A stretch of DNA of 64,000 nucleotides from the NCBI RefSeq assembly GCF_001618865.1, contig NZ_CP015136.1, forward strand, positions 434,001 through 498,000, in the 5' to 3' direction. How positions within the stretch are numbered: the stretch's first letter is position 1; each line of letters begins with the position of its first letter. Under the pieces are notes generated by a model that worked only from the letters and a program-made list of their open reading frames with translations, made no database searches and was not told the DNA's origin. The position numbers and the translations under genes are program-made. The stretch comes from Luteitalea pratensis (GTDB lineage: Bacteria; Acidobacteriota; Vicinamibacteria; Vicinamibacterales; Vicinamibacteraceae). Below are positions 54,919-63,264 of this stretch, piece after piece.

Positions 54919-55704
54919 CTAACCGTGAATCGTCGCTTCGGCCAGCAGCTTCTTGAGTCGGTTGTCGGGGCCGCGGCTTGCCACCAGCCGGGTGCCATCG
55001 CGGAGGATCACCGCGTACTCGCCGTGGAACAGCGGCTGCAACTCGCGGATGCGATCGGCGTTGACGATCGTCGACCGGTGAATGCGGATGAACTGCGACG
55101 TGTCGAGCACCGACTCCATGCCCTTCATCGTCTCGCGCAACAGGTGCGACTGCGCGCCCATGTGCAGCCGCACGTAGTTGCCCTCGGCCTCGATCCAGTC
55201 GATGTCGTCGACCTTGACGAAGAACACGCGACCAGAGGACTTGACGACGATCCGCTGTTTTTCGCGCTGCTCGGCGGTGAGCGACGCGACGAGCGAGCGG
55301 AGCCGATCCTTGTCCACTGACCCTTCGACGTCGTCCCGTTTCGTGATTGCCGTACGTGCGCGCTGCAACGCCTGCGAGAAGCGTTCGGCGTTGAAAGGCT
55401 TGAGCACGTAATCGAGCGCGTGCACCTCGAAGGCCCGCAGCGCGTACTGGTCGTAGGCGGTCACGAAGACCACGTGCGGCATGATCTCGCCCTCGAGTGC
55501 CCGCAGGACGCCGAAGCCGTCGACGCTGGGCATCTGCACGTCGAGGAACACGAGGTCGGGTCGTTCCTGCCGAATGGCGTCGATCGCCTGCTGGCCGTCG
55601 CCGACCTCGCCGATCACGGCGACGTCGTCGTGCATTCCCAGCATCATCCGGACGCGTTCGCGGGCAAGGGGCTCGTCGTCGACGATGAGGGTGCGCAGGG
55701 TCAT
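54919..55704 (-). CDS. LytTR-family response regulator
   Basis: A 261-residue response regulator: receiver domain with Asp55 in LVFLDVQMP and acidic pair IVDDEP, then a LytTR DNA-binding domain (RVFFVKVDDIDWIEAEGNYVRLH ... QFIRIHRSTIVNADRIRELQP). It is the partner of the adjacent LytS-like kinase, which it overlaps by 4 bp. Target genes cannot be predicted; LytTR proteins bind direct repeats of about 9 bp. Confidence 0.94.
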   Translation of the reverse strand: MTLRTLIVDDEPLARERVRMMLGMHDDVAVIGEVGDGQQAIDAIRQERPDLVFLDVQMPSVDGFGVLRALEGEIMPHVVFVTAYDQYALRAFEVHALDYVLKPFNAERFSQALQRARTAITKRDDVEGSVDKDRLRSLVASLTAEQREKQRIVVKSSGRVFFVKVDDIDWIEAEGNYVRLHMGAQSHLLRETMKGMESVLDTSQFIRIHRSTIVNADRIRELQPLFHGEYAVILRDGTRLVASRGPDNRLKKLLAEATIHG

Positions 55705-56978
55705 GCAGAGACTCCTTCGACCGACGCGGCCAGTTCGGCCCCGTCGCCAATCGGCAGGCGCAACCGCACCACGGCTCCGCCATCAGGGTGGTTGGAGAGC
55801 GTGAGCACGGCACCTGGACCGTACAGTTCGCGCAGGCGCTCCCGCGTGTTGCGAAGGCCGATGCCGCGCACGGGCAGGCCTTCCGGCCCGAGCCTGAATC
55901 CGGGCCCGTCGTCCCTCACGGCAAGTTCCAGCCAGTCCCCCCTGCGGCGCGCGGTCACCTCGATGCGTCCGCACTCCGGGCGAGTGGCCAGGCCATGCTT
56001 GATGGCGTTCTCGGCGATCGGTTGGAGCACCTGATTAGGTACGAGGACTTGCAGCAGGTGTTCCGGGACGTCGACGTCGACCTTCAGCCGGTCGTGGAAT
56101 CTGGTCCGCTGGATATCCAGGTAGCGGCTCAGGAACTCCACTTCCTGTCCCAGCCGCACCTCCTGGACCCCAATCGAGTCCAGCGACATGCGGAGCAGGT
56201 CACTGAGCTGCGTGATCATCTCGTCGGCGCCGATCGGGTCGCGGTGCACGAGCGTGGAGATGGCATTGAGTGTGTTGAAGAGGAAATGCGGGTGCAGCTG
56301 GCCCTTGAGGACCTCGAGCTGCGCGCGCGCCAGCCGCGCCTCGAGCTGCGACGCCCGCAGCGCCCGGTCCCGGAAGCGCCTGTAGTTGTGCCAGGCCTGG
56401 TGCACCGCCACGAGCACCCAGTACGACTGGAATGCCAGGTAGAACTGCGAGACCAGCAGCCACGTGAAGGGCAGCGGCTCGGGGTCCACGAACGGGATGT
56501 GGCTGACCGCCCACCGGCAGCCCGCGTACGCGACGCACACCGCCAGCGATCCGAGGACATGCACCCCGAACGAGCGCCGCCAGTTGCCCGGCTCGAGCGG
56601 GAACCGGCGCGCCATCGTGAAGATGGCCGGAGCGAGCAGCAGGAACGGCAGCCAGGTGGCAAACCCCGAGAAGATGATTTCGCCCAGCGGCAGTTGGACG
56701 CCACGCATCCGGTACTGCAGCGCCAGCTGCGGCATCGTCACCAGGCTGAGCACGACCAGCACGGCTGCGAGGAGGAGCCAGCCGCGGCGCTCGATGGCGT
56801 CGGTATGAGAGCCGTTCGGCATGCGCAAGGTGTCCACCACCGCGGTCCGGAGGTCGCCCATGCGTGGCCGAGCCACCTCGTCCAGCGAGGGGACGCGGGG
56901 CGCTGCCGCAGGGTGGGGTTGGGAGAGCCGGCTGAGCCAAGCCACAGCCCGTCCTATCCCGCGGCACAACCTCTCCAC
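55701..56978 (-). CDS. LytS/YpdA-like sensor histidine kinase
   Basis: A 425-residue membrane kinase with four N-terminal helices (about 67-180). The His_kinase domain has phospho-His in LKGQLHPHFLFNTLNAISTL, then LQPIAENAIKHGL (N box) and VRDDGPGF ... GIGLRNTRERL (G boxes). The start is uncertain: ATG 56978 gives a long Pro-rich cytoplasmic leader, while ATG 56822 (MPNGSHTDAIERRGW) starts just before the first helix. Operon with the LytTR regulator. Confidence 0.9.
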   Translation of the reverse strand: MERLCRGIGRAVAWLSRLSQPHPAAAPRVPSLDEVARPRMGDLRTAVVDTLRMPNGSHTDAIERRGWLLLAAVLVVLSLVTMPQLALQYRMRGVQLPLGEIIFSGFATWLPFLLLAPAIFTMARRFPLEPGNWRRSFGVHVLGSLAVCVAYAGCRWAVSHIPFVDPEPLPFTWLLVSQFYLAFQSYWVLVAVHQAWHNYRRFRDRALRASQLEARLARAQLEVLKGQLHPHFLFNTLNAISTLVHRDPIGADEMITQLSDLLRMSLDSIGVQEVRLGQEVEFLSRYLDIQRTRFHDRLKVDVDVPEHLLQVLVPNQVLQPIAENAIKHGLATRPECGRIEVTARRRGDWLELAVRDDGPGFRLGPEGLPVRGIGLRNTRERLRELYGPGAVLTLSNHPDGGAVVRLRLPIGDGAELAASVEGVSA

Positions 56979-57314
56979 AACAATTCCGGGACGAACCGGA
57001 TGAAAGTGGGACGAACGGGAGGGTGCGCGGGTTCAGTGCGCACCACCAATTAATGCCGAGAATGCCGAGAATGCCGGGAGTCGAACGCCTAACGCCTAAC
57101 GCCTAACGCTCGACGCTCGACGCTCGACGCTCGACGCTTGACGCTTGACGCCCAAGCCTAAGCCCTGAGCCATGGGCCCTGAGCCTAAGCCTGAGACCTG
57201 AGTCCTGAGCCCTGAGTCCTGAGACTGAGCCCTAAGACTGAGCCCTGAGACTGAGCCCTGAGACTGAGCCCTGAGACCTGAGACCTGAGACCGAAGGCCC
57301 AAGGCCGGCGTAGT
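56979..57314. repeat. Densest tandem-repeat array of the window (336-bp gap)
   Basis: Consecutive blocks: GAATGCCGA units (from 57053), CTAACGC (57086 onward), GCTCGAC and GCTTGAC heptamers (to about 57150), then CCTGAGC/CCTAAGC/CCTGAGA/CCTGAGT and a longer GACTGAGCCCTGA unit (to about 57290). Virtually no unique sequence remains. No gene is present. Confidence 0.88.
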
Positions 57315-57545
57315 TCAGTGCGCCGGACCGTTACCCGTGGTACCGACCCAGCGGAGGAGGTCGGGCGATGCCTGCGTGGCGGCGGCCACGGCTTCGGCGA
57401 GTTCGGCGAATCGCTCGTCCTCGATGCGCAGGTTCAGGTCGCCGATCTGCACGTGCAGGCAGCCGTGCTCGCAGCGGTAGACGGAGCATTCCCCCGCCTC
57501 GCCGAGCACCTCGTACTGGTCGTCCGTGATTCCGTGATCGGCCAT
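57315..57545 (-). CDS. Small conserved Cys/His-containing protein of unknown function
   Basis: A 76-residue protein: an N-terminal segment (TDDQYEVLGEAGECSVYRCEHGCLHVQIGDLNLRIEDERFAEL) with four clustered residues, Cys-x5-Cys-x-His-x-Cys-x-His, suitable for metal binding. A helical end follows. The pattern CEHGCLHVQIGDLNLRI recurs in small bacterial proteins without a settled function. Codon usage and composition fit a real gene. It is bounded by the dense repeat array at its 3' end. Confidence 0.65.
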   Translation of the reverse strand: MADHGITDDQYEVLGEAGECSVYRCEHGCLHVQIGDLNLRIEDERFAELAEAVAAATQASPDLLRWVGTTGNGPAH

Positions 57546-57689
57546 GGCAACCGGACGCAGGTCCGGAAGGGCAGCGTAGCCTTCCGTTCCCGATGGGTCA
57601 AGCGGAGCCGAAACGACCCTGCTCTAGACCCCAGACGGGAGATCCGCCTGCATCAACGCACCGGGACCCTGGCGCGGGTGTGTTCGCGC

Positions 57690-58163
57690 CTACGATCCCG
57701 AAGTCGTGAGCGAGGAGGCGCAACCGCCCTCAGCGCCAGCGACGGTCAGCCTCCCGGGCGCCGCCTGCGACACGGGGATATCGGGTGACGCCGCGCTGCC
57801 AAGCGGGCGCTGCAGCGGCCGAAGTAACGGCGGCGTGCCGCTCATCACGCCGGATGCAGGCAGTCCGCCAACGATCGTCCGCAGCGACGTCTTGCGTCGC
57901 CGCCGTCCTGTCCCACCCGCCAACGTTGCGAGTGCGAGCGACCGGTATCGCCAGGCGAGGAGCGCGGCAAGCACCCACTCGGCGATGCGTGTGGTGCTCC
58001 CGTCGATCGAGGCGGCCACGATGGCGCGCACGTCGTTGAAGCCAAGCCACCAGGAGTCGGGTACGACCGGCCCGAGCTGGGGAGCCGCCGCCATGCCGTC
58101 TGCGCACGGAGCCGTCGCGCCGAACACGAGGGAGAGCGTCACGAAGAGCTGGGTGCGAGTCAT
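57690..58163 (-). CDS. Putative exported protein with one internal membrane segment
   Basis: A 157-residue frame with a signal-like N-terminus (LFVTLSLVFGATAPCADGMAAA), a hydrophobic stretch (IAEWVLAALLAWRYRSLALATLAGG) and a low-complexity Pro/Arg/Ser tail. GGAG lies ahead of the ATG. It may be a degenerate PEP-CTERM-like protein: the WVLAALLAWRYR segment with trailing basic residues resembles such anchors, but no PEP box is visible. The opposite strand is also open (57706-58296), so this call is tentative. Confidence 0.45.
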   Translation of the reverse strand: MTRTQLFVTLSLVFGATAPCADGMAAAPQLGPVVPDSWWLGFNDVRAIVAASIDGSTTRIAEWVLAALLAWRYRSLALATLAGGTGRRRRKTSLRTIVGGLPASGVMSGTPPLLRPLQRPLGSAASPDIPVSQAAPGRLTVAGAEGGCASSLTTSGS

Positions 58164-58263
58164 GGAGGACTCCGGGATGAGTGCGAACTTGTCAGGAACT
58201 ATTCAACCAGTGGCTTTCGATCACACCTTGATACGCGTTAGGCTGAGAACGAACGGCTCATGC

Positions 58264-58292
58264 TTGACAGCCGCGCCCGCCCTCGTCGATAA
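58264..58292 (+). promoter_or_regulatory. Promoter of the ECF sigma gene (shared signature)
   Basis: TTGACA (58264-58269), then 19 bases, then ATAAGTAAG (58289-58297). The same -35 element, spacing and downstream 9-mer occur at 62136-62169. With -10 read as CGATAA, the spacer is 17. Confidence 0.55.
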
Positions 58293-58315
58293 GTAAGCCT
58301 CTTCCTTCGATCTCG

Positions 58316-58912
58316 ATGGCTGACCCAGGAGATGCACCCTCCGGGGGCCCCGCATCTGCCGTGACCGTGCTCCTCAGGCGGTGGAGTTCTGGTGACGCTG
58401 GTGCGCTCGATGCCCTGTTGCCGGCCGTACAGGAGGAGTTGCGCCGGCTGGCGCGTTCCTACATGCGGCGCGAGCGTGAGGGACATACACTCGAGCCGAC
58501 CGCCCTCGTGCACGAGGCGTACATCAGGCTGGTGGATCAGCACGACGTGCGCTGGGCGAGCCGTGGGCACTTCTTCGCCATCGCGGCCCAGGCCATGCGT
58601 CGCGTCCTGGTCGATCACGCGCGCGGGCACGTCGCCGCGAAGCGAGGCGGCGGTGCCGAGCGCGTGACCTTGAGCGGCGTGGCGGCGGCAGGGGCGGAGC
58701 GGCCCGACGTCGACGTGCTGTGGCTGAACGAAGCACTCGAGCGCCTCGCCCGGTTGGACGAGCGGCAGGCACGGGTCGTCGAACTGCGCTACTTCGCGGG
58801 GATGTCGGTCGAGGAGGTGGCCGAGGTCCTGGAGATTTCACCAGCGACTGTGAAGCGGGAATGGTCGACCGCGCGGCTCTGGCTGGCGCACGCGCTCAAG
58901 ACGGGACACTGA
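58316..58912 (+). CDS. ECF-family RNA polymerase sigma factor (TIGR02999 type)
   Basis: A 198-residue sigma factor of the ECF class common in Acidobacteriota and Planctomycetes. Region 2 is EELRRLARSYMRREREGHTLEPTALVHEAYIRLVD and FFAIAAQAMRRVLVDHARGH. Region 4 is LDERQARVVELRYFAGMSVEEVAEVLEISPATVKREWSTARLWL. The class is characteristically encoded beside Ser/Thr kinases, as here (59484), rather than with an anti-sigma factor. The promoter at 58264 predicts a transcript start only about 15-20 bases before the ATG and no ribosome-binding site, so the message may be almost leaderless. Confidence 0.93.
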   Translation: MADPGDAPSGGPASAVTVLLRRWSSGDAGALDALLPAVQEELRRLARSYMRREREGHTLEPTALVHEAYIRLVDQHDVRWASRGHFFAIAAQAMRRVLVDHARGHVAAKRGGGAERVTLSGVAAAGAERPDVDVLWLNEALERLARLDERQARVVELRYFAGMSVEEVAEVLEISPATVKREWSTARLWLAHALKTGH

Positions 58913-58934
58913 GACATTCGTCGGGCCATTCCGG

Positions 58935-58969
58935 GAGGACGGGCACGCCGGGGAGATGCGCCCGTCCTC
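58935..58969. terminator. GC-rich hairpin between converging genes
   Basis: Perfect 10-bp arms GAGGACGGGC and GCCCGTCCTC separate the sigma factor from the minus-strand secreted protein gene. There is no T-run, so termination is likely but unproven; it could act in both directions. Confidence 0.5.
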
Positions 58970-58982
58970 GGTGGCCGCTGCG

Positions 58983-59393
58983 TCAGCGGGCGAAGACTGC
59001 CAGTGTGTAGGCGCAGGGCTGGACGCGGCACGCCACCATCTTGACCTCGGCGCGGTAGCTGCCGGTGTTCGAGGTGATGATGGCCACTTCGGGCGTGCCC
59101 GCCGCGCCGACGTGACGGTCGAGTTCGCGGCCGGATGACGAAAACAGCTGCATGTCGACGCTGCAGCCATCCGCGCACGCCGCCTCCAGGTGATACTCGC
59201 GGCCCTTCTCGAATGCGAGGGTGTGCACCGCAGTTTCCCCGGCGCCGAGGGAGGACGCGTAGGCCTCCACCTGCTCCAGGGTGTTGCCGCGGCGGGTCGA
59301 CGAAGGACGCGTGGCGACGGTCATGGTGTCGGCGGCCATCAGGAGCAGGGTCAGGGCGCTGGCGGCGATTTGCTTGGGGGTCACGGCGGTCAT
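58983..59393 (-). CDS. Small secreted protein next to kinase and sigma factor
   Basis: A 136-residue exported protein: signal segment (IAASALTLLLMAADTM) then a beta-rich domain (GETAVHTLAFEKGREYHLEAACADGCSVDMQLFSSSGRELDRHVG ... GSYRAEVKMVACRVQPCAYTLAVFAR) with paired cysteines likely in disulfides. It resembles short pre-peptidase C-terminal (PPC)-like modules. ATG 59393 follows GGAGGAA. Placed between the sigma factor and the kinase, it may be an envelope sensor or target, which is an inference. Confidence 0.7.
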   Translation of the reverse strand: MTAVTPKQIAASALTLLLMAADTMTVATRPSSTRRGNTLEQVEAYASSLGAGETAVHTLAFEKGREYHLEAACADGCSVDMQLFSSSGRELDRHVGAAGTPEVAIITSNTGSYRAEVKMVACRVQPCAYTLAVFAR

Positions 59394-59483
59394 GCATTCC
59401 TCCAATGGAAGACCGCTCGAAGCGGTCACTCGTCTGGATACGCGTAGCCGCACCAGGGCAGGGCTCACGAGGGCGTAAGGCAC

Positions 59484-62108
59484 ATGACGATGGACATGAC
59501 GCCGGAGCGCTGGGCCGCGATCAAGCGGGTGCTCGACGAGCTCCTCTCCATGGGGCCCTCCGAGCGCGAGGCCTTCCTGCGTCGATTCGACGACTCGTTC
59601 CGTCGCGACGTGACCGCACTCCTCGCAGCCGACCCGCGATTCCTGGAGCACCTCCTGCCCACCGAGATGGGAGGGGAGGACGAGGTCGCAGAGGTGCTAG
59701 TCGGCCGATATCGCATCGAGCGCGCGCTCGGACGGGGAGGCATGGGGGCGGTCCACCTGGCGCACGACCTCCTCCTGAATCGGCCGGTGGCCGTCAAGCG
59801 GCTCCGGGATCAATGGCTCGAGGAGGCCGATGCGATGCGGAGCCTCGTCGCTGAGGGACGCGCCCTCGCCGCGCTCGACCATCCCCACATCGCCCGCGTC
59901 CAGGATGTGCTCGAGACGTCGCCGCCCGCGCTGGTGATGGAGTTTGTCGAGGGCAGCACGCTCGAGGCCTGGCTGAAGGAGGGGCAGCCCGCCGCTGCCG
60001 TCCTCGCCGCGATTCACCAGATCGTCGATGCCGTGGCCTACGCACACCGCCGCGGGATCGTCCACTGCGACATCAAGCCGCGCAATGTCCTGGTTACGCC
60101 CGAGTCGCAGGTGAAGATCATCGACTTCGGCATCGCGCTCATGTGGGCGGTCGTCGAGACCGTTACGAGCGACGGGACGCGGGTGAAGCGGTACACACCC
60201 CGCTATGCCGCTCCGGAGGTCGTCCGCGGCGCGACGCCGACGCGACCCTCCGACGTCTACAGCCTCGGCGTCCTGATCGACGACGTCATCGACGGCTGCC
60301 GCGAGGCGGATGCGCCGCTGCCGGCGCCGCTGGCCGCGGCGCTCGCGCAGGTGGCACGTCAGGCGCGGGCTGCCGATGCCGACGCCCGACCGCGTGACGG
60401 CGCCGCCCTGGCCGCGCTCATCCCGGCTGACGAGGCCCGGGCCACGTCCTGGGCACATTGGCGGATGGTGGCCCTGACGACCCTGGTCGTCTGTGCCTCC
60501 TGTGTCGCTGGTGGCGTCGCGGTCGTCGGCGACAAGGTCTCGGCCTCGACGATGCCGATCATTGCCGTCGTGCCGAGGGTCGATGCCGACGCGTTCTCTA
60601 CGGTCTCGGCTGGCGCAGCGGATCTGCTCAGGGCCGGACTCGCGCCGCTCACCAGGGCACGACTGGCCAAGGGCGAGGTGCCGCCCTTCCAGGACAACGT
60701 GCCAGACCTCGTCAAGCGGCTGCGCGATCAGGGCCTGTCGCACGTCCTGGTTCCAACGGTCGCGCCTGTCGGTTCGGGGGTCCGCATGAGCGTGGTCATC
60801 TACCTGGCCCGGGACGGGACCATCGTGAAGACCATCACCCGTCATGGCCAGCTCGATGCCATGGGCACGCTGGCTCGCGCGGTGGCCGCTCAGGTGCGGA
60901 CCTGGCTCGGCGAACCCTCACCCGTGTTGCGCGAGGTCGCGCCGGCGTTCCAGCCGAGCCCGGAGGCCCTCGAGTACTACTCGCAGGCCCGGGTGTACAG
61001 CGAGCGCCCGGACAAGCCGGGCTCGCTCGCCCAGGCGCGACGGCTGCTGGAGCAGGTCGTGGCGATGCAGCCGGCGTACGCCGAGGCGTACGCCGAACTG
61101 GCGAGAGTGCTGCTCATGCAGTATTCGGTCACTCCTGCGCCCGAGCTCGTGATCAGGGCCCAGGATGCACTCGTGGAGGCGCAGCGACAGGGCGGCGACC
61201 TCGAGGACGTGCTCCTCGGTCATGCCCTGGTCAAGCAGGTCACCGGCCGCCCTGACGAGGCCGTGCCGTACCTGCACCGCGTGCTCGATCAGGCACCCGA
61301 CAACGATCGGGCGCTGCGATTGCTTGGCCGCATCGACGTCACGCGTGGGCGCACCGAGGCCGGGCTCGACCTGCTCCGGCGAGCTGTCAGGGTTCGCCCG
61401 AGCTTCAACAACTACCGGGCCCTGGGTACAGCGCTGCATGGGGAGGGGCGGTATGACGAGGCGCTGGTGGCGTTCGAGCGGCTCGCGGTGCTGCAGCCCG
61501 ACAATCCGTGGAGCCACCAGATGATCGGGACGACGTACCAGTTGATGGGCAAGGACGATCTCGCGCTCGCAGCGTACGAGCGATCGCTCAACGTGCGCCG
61601 TACCGCCTACTCCCTGACCAACTTCGCGACCATCCTGTACGGGCGAGGAGACCTGCAACAGGCCGAACGCTACTATGCCGAGGCCGTAGCCCTCGAGCCA
61701 GAAAACCCGCTGCTTCACCGCAACCTCGGCGACGCCCAACTCCAGCGCGGTCGGCGGGACGCGGCGCATGAGACCTACGGCAAGGCGCTCGCCGCGGCCG
61801 ATGCCCTGCTCAAGGTGAACGCCGCTGACACCGTGGCCATGGGCAATGCCTCGTACGCGGCGGCGCGTCGCGGCGAGTGCGACGTGGCCCTCGCTTACGC
61901 CGAACGACTGGCCGTCATCGCACCGACACTGGTGCGGGCGCTCACCAACCGCGCCAATGCCAATGCGTTGTGTGGACGGCACGCGGCGAGCGCCGCGATC
62001 CTGAAGGCCCTCAAGACGCGCGGCCGCGCGCCATCGGCCGTGCTCGAGAAAGACGTATGGAAAGCAGTCGAAGGTCTGCCGGAGTATCAGGGTCTCGAAG
62101 GCCTCTGA
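59484..62108 (+). CDS. Ser/Thr protein kinase with C-terminal TPR repeats
   Basis: An 874-residue transmembrane kinase. The N-terminal 70 residues (ERWAAIKRVLDELLSMGPSEREAFL) match the TIGR02999-linked kinase leader. The kinase domain has the Gly loop LGRGGMGAVH, Lys105, catalytic Asp196 in HCDIKPRN (HCD in place of HRD) and DFG with Asp214. A membrane helix (about 325-348) precedes an outer domain and at least six TPR-like repeats to the end (EAYAELARVL, ALRLLGRIDVTRG, RYDEALVAFERLAVLQPDNPW, AERYYAEAVALEPENPLLHRNLGDAQ). Such kinases phosphorylate the neighbouring ECF sigma factor in some bacteria; here that is inference. Confidence 0.93.
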   Translation: MTMDMTPERWAAIKRVLDELLSMGPSEREAFLRRFDDSFRRDVTALLAADPRFLEHLLPTEMGGEDEVAEVLVGRYRIERALGRGGMGAVHLAHDLLLNRPVAVKRLRDQWLEEADAMRSLVAEGRALAALDHPHIARVQDVLETSPPALVMEFVEGSTLEAWLKEGQPAAAVLAAIHQIVDAVAYAHRRGIVHCDIKPRNVLVTPESQVKIIDFGIALMWAVVETVTSDGTRVKRYTPRYAAPEVVRGATPTRPSDVYSLGVLIDDVIDGCREADAPLPAPLAAALAQVARQARAADADARPRDGAALAALIPADEARATSWAHWRMVALTTLVVCASCVAGGVAVVGDKVSASTMPIIAVVPRVDADAFSTVSAGAADLLRAGLAPLTRARLAKGEVPPFQDNVPDLVKRLRDQGLSHVLVPTVAPVGSGVRMSVVIYLARDGTIVKTITRHGQLDAMGTLARAVAAQVRTWLGEPSPVLREVAPAFQPSPEALEYYSQARVYSERPDKPGSLAQARRLLEQVVAMQPAYAEAYAELARVLLMQYSVTPAPELVIRAQDALVEAQRQGGDLEDVLLGHALVKQVTGRPDEAVPYLHRVLDQAPDNDRALRLLGRIDVTRGRTEAGLDLLRRAVRVRPSFNNYRALGTALHGEGRYDEALVAFERLAVLQPDNPWSHQMIGTTYQLMGKDDLALAAYERSLNVRRTAYSLTNFATILYGRGDLQQAERYYAEAVALEPENPLLHRNLGDAQLQRGRRDAAHETYGKALAAADALLKVNAADTVAMGNASYAAARRGECDVALAYAERLAVIAPTLVRALTNRANANALCGRHAASAAILKALKTRGRAPSAVLEKDVWKAVEGLPEYQGLEGL

Positions 62109-62479
62109 CGAGGGTACGACCGACGCAGCGTTCGCTTGACACGGCCACGACGTTCGGACCATAAGTAAGGTCCCTCCTACAAACGAGAGTTGCCCCGGCG
62201 TGTATCGGGCGAGATGTTCTGTACCTTCGTTGCCAGCGTGGCAAGGAAATAGCTGACGGTGACGGCGCAGCCGACGCTCGCGGGGAGGAAGTCCCTGGGT
62301 GGATGGCCGACGGCACTGGCACGCGGGTGCGAGGCACGCCGGACTCGTCGATGAGCCGATCGGCGTCGTCGCTACGCGTAACGGGTGGCGGCACGTTCAC
62401 GCAGGTGTTCCAGAACGGGCCAACCGGTGGCACATGTCCTGGCGTCACGGCCGGGCGCCGCCCAACTGGAGGAGTGTCC
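62109..62479. other. 371-bp gap with promoter and long leader
   Basis: Holds the promoter at 62136-62169. The remaining sequence up to 62479 is a possible 5' leader of about 300 bases for the lipoprotein gene; an in-frame ATG at 62303 would make part of it coding. No other gene or tandem repeat is seen. Confidence 0.6.
62136..62169 (+). promoter_or_regulatory. Second promoter with TTGACA-N19-ATAAGTAAG signature
   Basis: TTGACA (62136-62141), 19 bases, ATAAGTAAG (62161-62169), matching the sigma-gene promoter in sequence and spacing although the spacers differ. It lies 28 bp after the kinase stop. Confidence 0.55.
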
Positions 62480-63184
62480 ATGACCGTCACATCGCGCGTT
62501 TCCACGCTTGTCTTCCGTTCCGGCCTGTATCTGCTGCTCGCCCTTGGCGCGGCCGCATGCTCCGGTCACCGAATCCTGGTGCAGAAACCAGAGCAGGTGA
62601 TCTGCGTGAGCGACGAAGGGACGGTTCGCGCGTGTCTCGTCACCGATCCCGGCGATGGCAAGATCACCAAGAACATCCCCATCGGCAATACGGGGTGTTA
62701 CTGGTTCAATCTGATCGAGAACCCGGGGGAGAAGAACAAGCAGTTCAGGCGCGAGGCCACAGGCCGCCCGCGCCAGTTCACGTTCCTGGTCGTCAACCAG
62801 TGCGCGGCGTCTGTCGACGTCAGGTTCGACATCGCCAAGAAGAGGACCGTCGATCTGGAGTTCCTCGACGGGCCAGTTCGCGCGGATGCCGGCGCCCAAG
62901 GGCCTTGCGAGGTGGTGCCAAAGCAGACGGCAGAGCCGGGCGCTCCGAAAGAAGGGGAACCGAAGGGGCCCGATCATTTCAGGCAACTGCGCCAGGGCCC
63001 GATCGCGGCCAAAAGCGACGTCAGTGTGCAGTGCCACACCTTGCCCTACCCACACAAGCTCATTGGCGGCAGGAGGCTGCGTCGAACGTTCAATCTGGTG
63101 GCGACGGGATACGACGGCAAGCCAATCACGGAGGTCCCGTTCGATCCGGACGTGGAGCTGGAAAAGGCCGGCAGCACCCCGTAG
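62480..63184 (+). CDS. Putative lipoprotein of unknown function
   Basis: A 234-residue protein with a lipoprotein signal (GLYLLLALGAAACSGH; lipobox Cys near residue 27). It has no recognised domain. Visible features are several cysteines (VICVSDEGTVRAC, NTGCYWFN, NQCAAS, GPCEVV, VQCHTLPYPHK) and a Pro/Glu/Gly-rich loop (EPGAPKEGEPKGPDH). The ATG at 62480 with GGAGGAG six bases upstream is preferred to an in-frame ATG at 62303. It shares a promoter signature with the sigma factor gene, suggesting co-regulation with the kinase-sigma island. Confidence 0.75.
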   Translation: MTVTSRVSTLVFRSGLYLLLALGAAACSGHRILVQKPEQVICVSDEGTVRACLVTDPGDGKITKNIPIGNTGCYWFNLIENPGEKNKQFRREATGRPRQFTFLVVNQCAASVDVRFDIAKKRTVDLEFLDGPVRADAGAQGPCEVVPKQTAEPGAPKEGEPKGPDHFRQLRQGPIAAKSDVSVQCHTLPYPHKLIGGRRLRRTFNLVATGYDGKPITEVPFDPDVELEKAGSTP

Positions 63185-63264
63185 GTCACTGCACGTCGCC
63201 GGCGGCGTCCGGCCCGTGAGCGCCGCTGGACACCGACGCGGCTTCCGGGGTCTCATACCTCCGC

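Noticed and set aside
57053-57290. CRISPR array
   Set aside because: Units are 7-14 bp and contiguous without unique spacers; no cas genes in the window.
57706-58296. Plus-strand frame of 196 codons before the sigma factor
   Set aside because: Ser/Pro/Ala-rich without hydrophobic core; it overlaps the sigma promoter and a better minus-strand candidate with a signal peptide.
60040-60140. Ser/Thr kinase considered catalytically dead because HRD reads HCD
   Set aside because: The catalytic Asp, the Lys, the Asn of KPRN and DFG are all present; the Arg is often replaced in active kinases.
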